The notes under the pieces: model-generated
Told to the model about the DNA's origin: nothing
What the model saw: only the letters and a program-made list of their open reading frames with translations
The model's database searches: none
In this document: positions 9,380 to 18,301 of the stretch, piece after piece
Position numbering within the stretch: the first letter of the stretch is position 1
Layout of the letters: the number at the start of each line of letters is the position of its first letter
DNA from: Poseidonocella sedimentorum
Lineage (GTDB): Bacteria > Pseudomonadota > Alphaproteobacteria > Rhodobacterales > Rhodobacteraceae
Reading direction: 5' to 3'
Length of the DNA: 64,000 nucleotides
NCBI RefSeq assembly: GCF_900116005.1
Contig: NZ_FOYI01000003.1
Location: 1 to 64,000, forward strand
Translations under genes and position numbers: made by a program

Positions 9380-10546
9380 ATGAGCGATTTGGCGCAGAAT
9401 GAGCCGAAGGGGGTCGGCCCTGTCGTTTCGGAGGACGCATCGCGCGCGGCCGATGGCGGTTTGGGGGTGCGCGTGGCGCCGGAGCGGCGGCGAGGGCGCG
9501 CAGCGGTGAGTAATGCGGCGGGTCGCTTCGATCTGGCGCGCGAGGCGGTGGATGACGGCTGGGGCCCGCCGGAGGGCATGGCCGGGGCGGAGCCCGCGGT
9601 CCGGCGTGAGGTAAGTGAAGAGGCGACGCGCTCACTCATCAACTATGTCCGCTCGCCCGACTTGCCCTTTGACCGGTCGATCAATCCCTATCGGGGGTGC
9701 GAGCACGGGTGCATTTATTGCTTCGCGCGGCCGTCTCATGCCTATCTCGGGCTCTCGCCCGGGCTGGATTTCGAAACGCGGCTGATCGCGCGGCCCGATG
9801 CGGCGGCGGTGCTACGGCGTGAACTCCGCGCGCGAAACTATCGCGTCGCGCCGATTGCGATCGGCACCAACACCGATCCCTATCAGCCGATCGAGCGGGA
9901 GCGGGGGATCATGCGCGCCTGCCTCGAAGTGCTCGAAGAGGCCGGCCACCCGGTGGCGATCGTGACCAAGGGGGCGGGGATCGAGCGCGATCTGGATATC
10001 CTGGGGCGGATGGCGACGCGCGGGCTTGCGCGGGTCGGGATTTCGGTCACGACGCTGGATGCCGATCTGTCGCGCAAGATGGAGCCGAGGGTGCCGTCAC
10101 CAGCGCGGCGGCTGGCGGCGATTGAGCGGGTGCGGGCGGCGGGCGTGCCGGTCCGTGTCATGGTCTCGCCGATTATCCCCGCTTTGACGGATCCGGAGCT
10201 GGAGACGATTCTGGAGGCGGCGCGCGACGCGGGGGCGGACGCGGCGAGCTGGGTCATGCTGCGCCTGCCGCGCGAGGTCTCGGTGCTGTTTCGCGAGTGG
10301 CTGGACGAGGTCATGCCAGGGGGCGCGGGCCGGATTATGGCGCGGGTGCGCGAGATGCACGGCGGCAAGGATTACGACGCGCAATGGGGCCGCCGGATGC
10401 GGGGCGAGGGTGTTTACGCGGCGCTGATTGCCCAGCGGTTCGACAAGGCGATCCGGCGGCTCGGGCTGGAAACCCGGTCTCCGCCGCTGCGCACGGATCT
10501 CTACCGGCGTCCTGAGGAGCCGGGCGATCAGTTGTCTTTGTTTTGA
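9380..10546 (+). CDS. PA0069-family radical SAM protein (SplB-like)
   Basis: 388 residues from the ATG at 9380. The radical SAM cluster motif Cx3Cx2C is visible as CEHGCIYCFARPSH. It follows SINPYRGC and precedes the SPL-like region that ends FETRLIARPDAA. Further family blocks are IGTNTDPYQPIER and VTKGAGIERDLD. The C-terminus ends QLSLF. The family is related to spore photoproduct lyase, but its substrate is unknown. I prefer the ATG at 9380 over those at 9314 and 9362 because the LexA-like box would otherwise overlap the start; the spare N-terminal residues show no family match. It diverges from the corrinoid gene and lies between the two MetH-like parts. Confidence 0.88.
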   Translation: MSDLAQNEPKGVGPVVSEDASRAADGGLGVRVAPERRRGRAAVSNAAGRFDLAREAVDDGWGPPEGMAGAEPAVRREVSEEATRSLINYVRSPDLPFDRSINPYRGCEHGCIYCFARPSHAYLGLSPGLDFETRLIARPDAAAVLRRELRARNYRVAPIAIGTNTDPYQPIERERGIMRACLEVLEEAGHPVAIVTKGAGIERDLDILGRMATRGLARVGISVTTLDADLSRKMEPRVPSPARRLAAIERVRAAGVPVRVMVSPIIPALTDPELETILEAARDAGADAASWVMLRLPREVSVLFREWLDEVMPGGAGRIMARVREMHGGKDYDAQWGRRMRGEGVYAALIAQRFDKAIRRLGLETRSPPLRTDLYRRPEEPGDQLSLF

Positions 10547-10751
10547 GGGCGTTCATGGGCGCTGGAAAGGCGCCAATTTTCCAAGAAATCAAAAAATATC
10601 AGATATTAAAGCTGCAAAGCTTATGTATTACCTAAACTGTTTCGCGTGAACGCTGAAGTGAATGAGAAACCCAATGTCACGCTCTAATTCTCGCCATATC
10701 AAACGGGAAACGGCGCGCGCGCAGGATTGGCCGCGCGCGCCGTACAAAGCG

Positions 10752-11774
10752 TTATTTCCGGCGGCGCCGGCGCGGGCGTTCGGGGGGGGTATCGCCGCCG
10801 GTGCCATCGGAGGCCGAGGAGAAACCGCCCAGCGTTTCGGCGATGGCGTCGAGCCCGGGGCGCGGGCCGGGCGTGCGGGTTTCGAGCGCCTCGCGCATGG
10901 CGCGCAGGTGATCCGGCATGGTGCCGCAGCAGCCGCCGATGATCCGCGCGCCGCAAGCCCGCGCCAAGACCGCGTATTCTGCCATGAGAGCGGGCGTTCC
11001 GTCATAGTGGATGTGGCCATCCTCGTATTTCGGGATGCCGGCGTTGCCCTTGGCGATTACCGGACGCTCGGTCCCCTGGGCGGTAAAGCCGAGTACGGTG
11101 CGCAGCAGGTCCGACGCCCCGACGCCGCAGTTGGCGCCGAAGGCGACCGGCGGATTGGGCAGGTCCTCGACCAGGCTGACCATCGCCTCCGAGGTCGTGC
11201 CCATCATCGTGCGGCCCGCGGTGTCGAAGCTCATCGTCCCGGCCCAGGGCATCCCGGCGAGCGCGAAGGCCTCGGCCGCGGCGCGGAATTCCTCGGGGGC
11301 GGAGATGGTCTCGACCCAGAGCACATCGGCCCCGCCTTCCTTGAGCCCTTCGGCCTGCTCGTGAAACATCTCGACGGCGATCTCGTGGGTCAGCGGGCCC
11401 ATGGGCGCCATGATCTCGCCGGTGGGGCCAACGGAGCCGGCCACGACAACCGGCCGTCCGGCGGCATCGGCCACATCCCGGCCAAGCTCGGCGGAAATCC
11501 GGCTCAACTCGCGCGCGCGGTCGGCCGCATCATGGAGCTTCAGCCGGCTGGCGTTGCCGCCGAAGGAATTGGTGAGGAAGATATCGCTGCCCGCATCGAC
11601 TGCGCCGCGATAGAGCGCGCGGATCCGATCGGGAAACTCCACGTTCCAGAATTCCGGCGGATCGCCCGATTCCAGACCCATGTTGAACAGGTTCGTCCCC
11701 GTCGCGCCATCGGCCATGAGCCAGTCGCGCTCGTCGAGCAGGCGGGAGAGAAGATCGTTCTTTTGCGCGGCCAT
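10752..11774 (-). CDS. bmt: Homocysteine S-methyltransferase (betaine/MetH homocysteine-binding type)
   Basis: 340 residues, TIM-barrel homocysteine methyltransferase. Substrate motifs are MADGATGTNLFNMGL and TNSFGGNASRL. The zinc-binding cysteines are C216 (in GANCGVG) and C282/C283 (GGCCGT). These activate the thiol of homocysteine for methylation to methionine. The C-terminus is a short Arg/Pro-rich tail. Usually annotated as betaine-homocysteine methyltransferase; next to a corrinoid protein, and in this lineage, it more likely supplies the homocysteine half of a split methionine synthase. The pterin-binding half and the reactivation domain are not in the window. Confidence 0.9.
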   Translation of the reverse strand: MAAQKNDLLSRLLDERDWLMADGATGTNLFNMGLESGDPPEFWNVEFPDRIRALYRGAVDAGSDIFLTNSFGGNASRLKLHDAADRARELSRISAELGRDVADAAGRPVVVAGSVGPTGEIMAPMGPLTHEIAVEMFHEQAEGLKEGGADVLWVETISAPEEFRAAAEAFALAGMPWAGTMSFDTAGRTMMGTTSEAMVSLVEDLPNPPVAFGANCGVGASDLLRTVLGFTAQGTERPVIAKGNAGIPKYEDGHIHYDGTPALMAEYAVLARACGARIIGGCCGTMPDHLRAMREALETRTPGPRPGLDAIAETLGGFSSASDGTGGDTPPERPRRRRRK

Positions 11775-12159
11775 GGGCGGTCTCCGGGGCTAGGGGCTCG
11801 GGGGCTTGAGGTCTTCGGGAGGCGAAATCTCACGAATGGCGCGCGGGTGCAAACCCAATCGCATACCCGCCTGCCGCTTGCGCCGGGGCAGGGCGCCCGC
11901 GCCGGTCCGATAGCGGGTCTCACAACTGCTCGCGCGTAAATCACGCGGCGCGAATCCTGCCGCGATTTGTTGCGCGTTTCGCGGCCGTTTGCCTTTGATT
12001 TACCCAAGGTTCTTCGGGCGATTGTATCGGCTTGGCGCATCGGATATGAATGAGGTACGCCATTTGCGTTTAATGAATACTTTCATAAGCAGTAGCCAGT
12101 GCAATGCAGCAATTTGAAACAATGATAAAGCCGGGCCGCCCCCTTCGTTGGGCGATGTC
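11775..12159. other. 385-bp divergent intergenic region with possible leader peptide and operators
   Basis: This separates bmt (leftward) from the histidine kinase (rightward). On the minus strand an ATG at 11864 with AGGCGGG just upstream opens a 24-codon frame ending at 11790, 16 bp before bmt. The RNA before it can form GC-rich hairpins (CTGCC/GGCAG around 11865-11890). Near the kinase an imperfect inverted repeat, TTAATGAA-tac-TTTCATAA, lies at 12070-12088. I could not match any SAM, SAH or cobalamin riboswitch core. Confidence 0.4.
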
Positions 12160-14133
12160 ATGACCCTGCGTCAAATCGGAAGCTACCTGCCCGCACTCGC
12201 CCTTTCCATCGCGATCCCGCTCGGGGTTGCATATGGGGTCCCCGTTCCGGCCGGTTTCTTGCTTTTGTTGTGTGCGGTGATCGGCGCCGGAATCGTCGGC
12301 GGGCGGATTCCGGCCACGCTTGCCGGGCTCACCGCCTCGGCGGTGCTCGCCTATGCGCATCACGTAGGATTCGGACCGGCGGCCGCGAGCGGGCTCTCGA
12401 CGACCGCTTTCGCGATGCTCATCTATACCGCCACGGGGCACATCATCGGCACCTTGCGCGACCAGCGTGACGAGACCCATGAGCGGCTACGCCGGACGAC
12501 AGAAGAGCTCGAAGAGCGGCTTCGGGAGGAATCGGCCGCGCTGGAGGCCTCGGCGCGCATTCTGAACGTGAGCGAGGTGCAGCTCGATCAGGCCGCGCGG
12601 ATCGCCAAGCTGGGCTATTTCGTGGTCGATGCGCGCGCCGGGATCTGCACGGTCTGTTCCAAGCGCCACGCGGAGATTTTCGGCCTGACCGCCGAGGACT
12701 TCATTGCCCGGACAAATAGCGGCATCGCGGGCGAATTGCCGATGGTGCACCCCGACGACCGCGCCAAGCTGCGCGCGCAGTATGAACGCCTGCTCGAAGG
12801 GTCGGAGATCGACATCGAGTACCGCTTTCCTCGCGCCGATGGCACCGAAGGCAACATTCGCGAGTTTGTCGTGCCGTATTTCGACGAGGCGGGACAGGTG
12901 GTGCGCGGGATCGGCTCGAGCATCGACATGACCGAGGCGCGGCGCACCGAAGAGCGGCTCTTGCATTCGCAGAAGATGGATGCGGTGGGCAAGCTGACCG
13001 GGGGTGTGGCCCATGATTTCAACAACTTGCTGGCGGTTATCCTCGGAAATCTTGAGCTGATCGAGTCCGAAATCCATGACCACCCCGCGCTGCGCAAGGA
13101 GCTGGATGCGGCGAAAAGCGCCGTCCGGCAGGGGGCCGATCTGATCCACAACATGCTCTCCTTTGCCCAGCAGGCGCGGCTCGAGCCGCGGCGGCTCGAT
13201 CTTGGCGCGATGGCGCTTGAGGTCGAGAAATGGGCGGTGCGTGTGTTGCCGGCGCAGGTCTCGTTGGAGGTGGAGACGGAGGTCGGGCTCTGGGAGGTGA
13301 TGGCCGATGCCTCGGCCTCGCAAAGCGCTCTGCTCAACCTCATCGTGAACGCGCGCGATGCGATGCCCGAGGGCGGGGAGGTCTTGGTTGAGACGGCCAA
13401 TGTCACGGTGCTGGAGCCCCATGACCTCGACGGGCAGGGGGTGCTCGCGCCGGGCCGCTACGTGCGGCTTTCGGTGAGCGACAGCGGCGTCGGGATGGCA
13501 CCGGAGCGGCTCAAAGAGATATTCGAGCCGTTTTTCACCACCAAGCGCCCGGGGCAGGGATCTGGCCTTGGGCTTTCGATGGTGCAGGGGTTCATGTCGC
13601 AGACCGGCGGGGTCGTCCATGTGCAATCGGCGCTCGACAAGGGCACGCGGTTTTCGCTCTATTTCCCCGCCGCCGAGCTGCAGCGGCCGGTTGCCGGAAA
13701 GCCCCAGTCGCGGGCTGCGCTCACCCCGTCGAGCGGGATTCGCATCCTGATGGTGGAGGACGAGGCAGCGGTGCGCGAGCTTCTGACCAAGATGCTCACA
13801 CGGGCGGGGTATCACCCGGTTCCGGCGGCCTCTGGCGACGAGGCGGTGAAGCTTTGGCAGACGGCGGGGCCGTTCGATCTGCTGCTGACCGACATCATGA
13901 TGCCGGGGCGTTTGCAGGGGCCGGAGCTGGCGGAGCTGTTGCGGAAGAGCGATCCGGGGCTGCGGGTGCTGTTCCTGTCGGGCCAGAGCCTCGATTTCCG
14001 TCAGGCGCAACGGATTCGCGATGCGGGCGTGCCCGATGGCGACCGGCTGATGAAACCTGTGAGCCGCGAGACGCTGATCCGGGGGATCGAGACGGCCCTG
14101 CAGGCGCCGGCCGATGCGCGCCCGCCGCTCTGA
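12160..14133 (+). CDS. Membrane-anchored hybrid histidine kinase (PAS-HisKA-HATPase-REC)
   Basis: 657 residues. Three or four N-terminal membrane helices (about 10-100) resemble the DUF4118-type sensor-kinase anchor. A coiled-coil linker and a PAS domain (about 145-260) follow. The HisKA H-box GGVAHDFNNL has the phosphorylated H285. The HATPase domain has its N box at N397 and G boxes DSGVGM and GQGSGLGLS. The C-terminal receiver (about 527-650) has D578 as phospho-acceptor in LLTDIMMPG. No DNA-binding partner lies nearby. The signal is unknown; the 'HDFNN' class is common in Rhodobacterales. The ATG at 12160 is chosen over an in-frame TTG at 12148. Confidence 0.9.
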   Translation: MTLRQIGSYLPALALSIAIPLGVAYGVPVPAGFLLLLCAVIGAGIVGGRIPATLAGLTASAVLAYAHHVGFGPAAASGLSTTAFAMLIYTATGHIIGTLRDQRDETHERLRRTTEELEERLREESAALEASARILNVSEVQLDQAARIAKLGYFVVDARAGICTVCSKRHAEIFGLTAEDFIARTNSGIAGELPMVHPDDRAKLRAQYERLLEGSEIDIEYRFPRADGTEGNIREFVVPYFDEAGQVVRGIGSSIDMTEARRTEERLLHSQKMDAVGKLTGGVAHDFNNLLAVILGNLELIESEIHDHPALRKELDAAKSAVRQGADLIHNMLSFAQQARLEPRRLDLGAMALEVEKWAVRVLPAQVSLEVETEVGLWEVMADASASQSALLNLIVNARDAMPEGGEVLVETANVTVLEPHDLDGQGVLAPGRYVRLSVSDSGVGMAPERLKEIFEPFFTTKRPGQGSGLGLSMVQGFMSQTGGVVHVQSALDKGTRFSLYFPAAELQRPVAGKPQSRAALTPSSGIRILMVEDEAAVRELLTKMLTRAGYHPVPAASGDEAVKLWQTAGPFDLLLTDIMMPGRLQGPELAELLRKSDPGLRVLFLSGQSLDFRQAQRIRDAGVPDGDRLMKPVSRETLIRGIETALQAPADARPPL

Positions 14134-14160
14134 GCGGCGGGGCGGTCTGTTGCGAAAGGC

Positions 14161-14478
14161 TTACTTGGCTTCGTCCAGAAGCTGGCCCTTGGCCACGATC
14201 ATGAGCTCGTCGAGCTTGGCGCGGATCTCGTCGGGGCTGGACTTGTCGCCCAGATCGCCCGCCACCTTGCGCACCACATCTTCCGAGCCCGCTTCCTCGA
14301 AATCGGCCTTCACGACCTCCTTGGCATAGGCGTCGGCCTCGGCGCCCTCGCGGCCCATGAGCCCCGCGGCCCAAAGGCCCAGGAGCTTGTTGCGCCGGGC
14401 CTCGGCACGGAAGGTCATTTCCGCGTCATGCGCGAATTTGTTCTCGAATGCGGATTCGCGATCGTCGAAAGTGCTCAT
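14161..14478 (-). CDS. F1F0-ATPase inhibitor zeta subunit (DUF1476)
   Basis: 105 residues. The protein begins MSTFDDRESAFENKFAHDAEM and has the central RNKLLGLWAAGLMG. This is the DUF1476 pattern, which in Paracoccus was identified as the zeta inhibitor of the F1-ATPase. Its N-terminal inhibitory helix inserts into F1 and blocks ATP hydrolysis while permitting synthesis. The family is confined to alphaproteobacteria. It converges on the kinase gene. A GGACCCCTCC sequence lies before the ATG. Confidence 0.92.
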   Translation of the reverse strand: MSTFDDRESAFENKFAHDAEMTFRAEARRNKLLGLWAAGLMGREGAEADAYAKEVVKADFEEAGSEDVVRKVAGDLGDKSSPDEIRAKLDELMIVAKGQLLDEAK

Positions 14479-14740
14479 GGAGGGGTCCTCTCTGGTGCCG
14501 GGGCCGGTGCCGTGGGGCGGGCCCGCGGGTGTTCTGGTGAAGATATGCCCGCCCCGGAGCCGGCGTTCAAGCCCCGCGCTGTTGGCAGTGCCTTCGCCCA
14601 CCGATACGCGCAGGCGCGAAGGACCCACCGAGCGGGCACCGCTTGCGACGCCCGGGCCCTTGGACTAAGAGGGCAATATGTTTGCGCGGAGTCGGGAATT
14701 CACGGGTTCTCGTGCACGCCCCGAACAGTCAGGAGACCCC

Positions 14741-15502
14741 ATGCCAAGGCGCAAGAAGATCTATGAAGGCAAGGCCAAGACCCTTTTCGAAGGGCCGGAG
14801 CCGGGCACGCTCGTGCAATATTTCAAGGATGACGCCACCGCCTTCAATGCCGAGAAGCGCGACGTGATCGAGGGCAAGGGTGTGCTCAACAACATCCTGT
14901 CGGAATATTTCATGCAAGGGCTGGGTGACATCGGCGTGCCGACCCATTTCATCCGCCGCCTCAACATGCGCGAGCAGCTCGTGCGCGCCTGCGAAATCAT
15001 CCCGCTGGAAATCATCGTGCGCAACTATGCGGCCGGCTCGATTTCCAAGCGGCTCGGCATCGACGAGGGCACGCGCCTGCCGCGGCCGATCATCGAATAT
15101 TGCTACAAGGACGATGCGCTCGGCGATCCGCTGGTCTCCGAGGAGCATATCGCCGCTTTCGGCTGGGCCAGTTCGCAGGACATGGACGATATCGTGAGCC
15201 TCGCGCTGCGGGTGAATGACTTCATGAGCGGCGTGATGCGCGCCGTCGGCATCCGGCTGGTGGATTTCAAGATCGAGATCGGCCGTGTCTATGACGGCGA
15301 TTTCCAGCGGCTGATCGTCGCCGACGAGATCAGCCCTGACAGCTGCCGGCTGTGGGACATGGAGACCGACCAGAAGCTTGACAAGGACGTGTTCCGCCGC
15401 GATCTGGGCTCGCTGACGGATGCCTATTCGGAAGTCGCGCGGCGCTTGGGCGTGTTGCCCAAGGGCGCGGTCCCGATGGCCAAACCGACGCTGATCAACT
15501 GA
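14741..15502 (+). CDS. purC: Phosphoribosylaminoimidazole-succinocarboxamide synthase (SAICAR synthetase)
   Basis: 253 residues, the family norm. PurC joins CAIR and aspartate with ATP in de novo purine synthesis. Seen are the N-terminal [14 protein letters not shown], the ATP site region [18 protein letters not shown] and [17 protein letters not shown], and the C-terminal [10 protein letters not shown]. The start at 14741 has AGGAG 7 bp upstream. First gene of a purC-purS-purQ cluster; spacing to purS is 41 bp. Confidence 0.97.
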   Translation: MPRRKKIYEGKAKTLFEGPEPGTLVQYFKDDATAFNAEKRDVIEGKGVLNNILSEYFMQGLGDIGVPTHFIRRLNMREQLVRACEIIPLEIIVRNYAAGSISKRLGIDEGTRLPRPIIEYCYKDDALGDPLVSEEHIAAFGWASSQDMDDIVSLALRVNDFMSGVMRAVGIRLVDFKIEIGRVYDGDFQRLIVADEISPDSCRLWDMETDQKLDKDVFRRDLGSLTDAYSEVARRLGVLPKGAVPMAKPTLIN

Positions 15503-15543
15503 AGATACCGAGGCCCTCGGGGCCGCAAAGACGCGAGGACGCT

Positions 15544-15774
15544 ATGAAAGCACGGGTGCATGTGATGCTGAAGACGGGCGTGCTGGACCCGCAGGGAGAG
15601 GCCGTGCGCCACGCGCTTGGCGCGCTCGGGTTCACCGGCGTCGAGGGCGTCCGGCAGGGCAAGGTGATCGAGCTCGATCTGGCCGAGGGTACCCCCGAGG
15701 AGACCGTCGGCGAGATGTGCGAGAAGCTGCTCGCCAACACGGTGATCGAGAGCTACTCGGTGGAGATCGTCTGA
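15544..15774 (+). CDS. purS: Phosphoribosylformylglycinamidine synthase subunit PurS
   Basis: 76 residues, the typical PurS size. It bridges PurQ and PurL in the three-subunit FGAM synthase. Visible motifs are [29 protein letters not shown] and [18 protein letters not shown]. The stop overlaps the purQ start (TGATG), indicating coupling. purL itself is not in the window. Confidence 0.96.
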   Translation: MKARVHVMLKTGVLDPQGEAVRHALGALGFTGVEGVRQGKVIELDLAEGTPEETVGEMCEKLLANTVIESYSVEIV

Positions 15775-16442
15775 TGCGCGCCGCCGTCCTTGTCTTCCCC
15801 GGCTCCAACTGCGACCGCGACATGGCCGTCGCGCTGCGCGCCGCCGGATTCGACACGCAGATGATCTGGCACAAGGACACCGTGCTTCCCGAGGGGCTCG
15901 ATCTGGTGGGTGTGCCCGGCGGGTTTTCTTACGGCGATTACCTGCGCTGCGGCGCGATCGCGGCCAATTCGCCGATCTGTCACGCGCTTGTCTCCCATGT
16001 GGAGCGGGGCGGCTACGCGCTTGGCGTCTGCAACGGGTTTCAGGTCCTGACCGAGACCGGCCTTCTGCCCGGAGCGCTGATGCGCAACGCCTCGCTGAAA
16101 TACATCTGCAAGACCGCCGGGCTGCGGGTCGAGACCGCGGACAGCGCCTTCACAGCGGGTTATGAGGCGGGGCAGGAGATCGCCCTGCCCATCGCCCACC
16201 ATGACGGCAATTACTTCGCCGATGACCAAACTGTCGCCGAGCTTGCGGGCGAGGACCGGGTGGCCTTTCGCTACACGGCGAACCCCAACGGCGCGCGCGA
16301 TGACATCGCCGGCATCCTCTCGGCCAACCGCCGCGTGCTCGGCATGATGCCGCACCCCGAACGCGCCGCCGAACCGGCCCATGGCAACACCGACGGCGCG
16401 GCGCTCTTCGCAGGGCTGATCGGCGCCTTTGCGCCGGCCTGA
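15774..16442 (+). CDS. purQ: Phosphoribosylformylglycinamidine synthase, glutaminase subunit
   Basis: 222 residues, class I glutamine amidotransferase. It releases ammonia from glutamine for FGAM formation. The nucleophilic cysteine is in [11 protein letters not shown] (about residue 86), after [19 protein letters not shown]. The catalytic His-x-Glu is in [11 protein letters not shown] near the C-terminus. The start at 15774 overlaps the purS stop; the upstream frame within purS is discarded. Confidence 0.97.
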   Translation: MRAAVLVFPGSNCDRDMAVALRAAGFDTQMIWHKDTVLPEGLDLVGVPGGFSYGDYLRCGAIAANSPICHALVSHVERGGYALGVCNGFQVLTETGLLPGALMRNASLKYICKTAGLRVETADSAFTAGYEAGQEIALPIAHHDGNYFADDQTVAELAGEDRVAFRYTANPNGARDDIAGILSANRRVLGMMPHPERAAEPAHGNTDGAALFAGLIGAFAPA

Positions 16443-16489
16443 GGCGCCCCCGGCTTGAGCGCGCGCGCCGTCGCGGCTAGGCTCGACCA

Positions 16490-18256
16490 ATGCGCATAAG
16501 CCTTGCCAAACTGGCCGGGCGGCGACATGGCAGCTTCGGCTGGCCCGTCCGTCTGGCAATCCTGATGATCGTGGCGGTGGCGGCGATCGCGGTTTTCGTG
16601 ACCAACGAGTGGCTGACCCAGCGGTTCACCGAGAGCACGCGCAACCGCGCCGAGCTGCGCCTTGCGCTCTACAACGGCAACCTGATTTCCGAGCTGCGGC
16701 GCAACGCCATCGTGCCCCAGCTTCTGGCCCGGGACCCGGCGCTGATCGGCGCGCTCAATTCGAGCGATTTTTCTCAATCGACCGCGCGGCTCATCTCCTT
16801 TGTCGATGAGATCGGCGCAGCCTCGCTCATCCTGCTCGATCTCGACGGCCGGATCGTCGCCGCGACGAACCGCGCGCGGCTTGGCGAAAACCTTGCGCAG
16901 ACCCGGTTTTTCGTCGATGCGCTGCGCTCGGCTGGCACGGTCTTCACCAGCGGCCAGCGCGAGAGCGGCGCCTTTGGCTTCACCTATTCGCGGCGGATGG
17001 AGAGCCAGGGCAACACCATCGGCGTCATTGTGGTGGAGGTCGATCTGGCCAAGTTCGAGCGCGCCTGGGCGGGGATTTCGGATGCGGTGCTGGTGACCGA
17101 CAGCGAGGGGACGATCATCCTCTCGACCGAGCCGCGTTGGCGCGGGATGACCGAGACCGAAGCGCTTCAACGCGAATCCGTCGACAGCGCGATTGCCCGC
17201 GCCCTGCGCGCCACCGCCGACTGGACGACGCTCCCGGCCGATGCCTACCTTCGCGGCGAGGCGGTGATGCGGATGGAGAGCCGCGTGCCGTTTCAGGGCT
17301 GGCGCATCGCCTCCTTCACAACCTACGCCAGCGTACGCGAACGGGTGAACGCGTTTATTGCCCTTGAAATCATGGGGTTCGCCATCCTTCTGGCGGGCGG
17401 CTTCTACTTCATGACCCGGCGCGCGCGGCTGCGGATGATCTTCTTCCAGCGCGAATCAGCCCAGCTGCGGCAGCTTAACGACCGGCTGCAAAGCGAGATT
17501 GCCGAGCGCGAGAAGGTTCAGGAAAACCTCGCTGTCGCCGAGCAGACGCTCGCCCAAAGCTCCAAGCTTGCCGCGCTTGGCGAGATGTCCGCCGCGGTCA
17601 GCCACGAGCTCAACCAGCCGCTTGCGGCGATGAAAACCTATCTCGCGGGGGCCAAGCTCCTGCTCGCGCGCAACCGGCCGGACGAGGCCATGTCCTCCTT
17701 CGGCCGGATCGACGGGCTGATCGACCGGATGAGTTCGATCACCCGGCAGCTCAAGAGCTACGCGCGCAAAGGGGGCGAGGATCTGGTGCCGGTGAACCTA
17801 AACGACGCGCTTTTGTCGGCGATTTCGATCATGGAGCCGCAGCTGCGCCAGCGCCATGTGCGCATCAAACGCGCGATCCCCGACCGGCCGGTCATCGTAC
17901 TCGGCGATCGGGTGCGGATCGAACAGGTGATTATCAACCTGCTGCGCAATGCGCTCGATGCCACCAGTGCGGTGCGCGATCCGCGCATCGAGGTGATCCT
18001 CGCGGCGGGCAAGCAGGCGGTGCTCACGGTGCGCGACAATGGCCCCGGCATCGAGGATCTCGACGCGCTCTTCGAGCCCTTCTACACCACCAAACAGCCC
18101 GGCGACGGAGTCGGGCTCGGTCTTGCGATCTCTTCGGGCATCGTGGCGGACCTCGGCGGGCGGTTGACCGCCCATAACGGGGGGGAAGGCGGGGCGGTCT
18201 TTGAAGTCAGCCTGCCGATATTGCACGAAGAGCGCGGCGCCCATGCGGCTGAATGA
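16490..18256 (+). CDS. dctB: DctB-type sensor histidine kinase
   Basis: 588 residues. A first membrane helix (about 20-38) and a second (about 288-308) bracket a double-PDC/Cache periplasmic sensor (about 40-285), as in C4-dicarboxylate sensors. A coiled coil (about 325-358), then the H-box LGEMSAAVSHELNQPLAA with H372, follow. The HATPase N box is LLRNALDAT and the G boxes DNGPGIED and GDGVGLGLAI. The DctB assignment comes from architecture and from the response regulator that follows 45 bp later. The ligand could be another organic acid. The gene also starts only 47 bp after purQ. Confidence 0.85.
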   Translation: MRISLAKLAGRRHGSFGWPVRLAILMIVAVAAIAVFVTNEWLTQRFTESTRNRAELRLALYNGNLISELRRNAIVPQLLARDPALIGALNSSDFSQSTARLISFVDEIGAASLILLDLDGRIVAATNRARLGENLAQTRFFVDALRSAGTVFTSGQRESGAFGFTYSRRMESQGNTIGVIVVEVDLAKFERAWAGISDAVLVTDSEGTIILSTEPRWRGMTETEALQRESVDSAIARALRATADWTTLPADAYLRGEAVMRMESRVPFQGWRIASFTTYASVRERVNAFIALEIMGFAILLAGGFYFMTRRARLRMIFFQRESAQLRQLNDRLQSEIAEREKVQENLAVAEQTLAQSSKLAALGEMSAAVSHELNQPLAAMKTYLAGAKLLLARNRPDEAMSSFGRIDGLIDRMSSITRQLKSYARKGGEDLVPVNLNDALLSAISIMEPQLRQRHVRIKRAIPDRPVIVLGDRVRIEQVIINLLRNALDATSAVRDPRIEVILAAGKQAVLTVRDNGPGIEDLDALFEPFYTTKQPGDGVGLGLAISSGIVADLGGRLTAHNGGEGGAVFEVSLPILHEERGAHAAE

Positions 18257-18301
18257 GTCGGACGGCCCCCGGGCCCGCTGGCATTGAGTGAAAGGTAAGT
18301 G

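Noticed and set aside
11775-12050. SAM, SAH or cobalamin riboswitch before bmt
   Set aside because: None of the conserved core sequences of these classes could be found on the minus strand.
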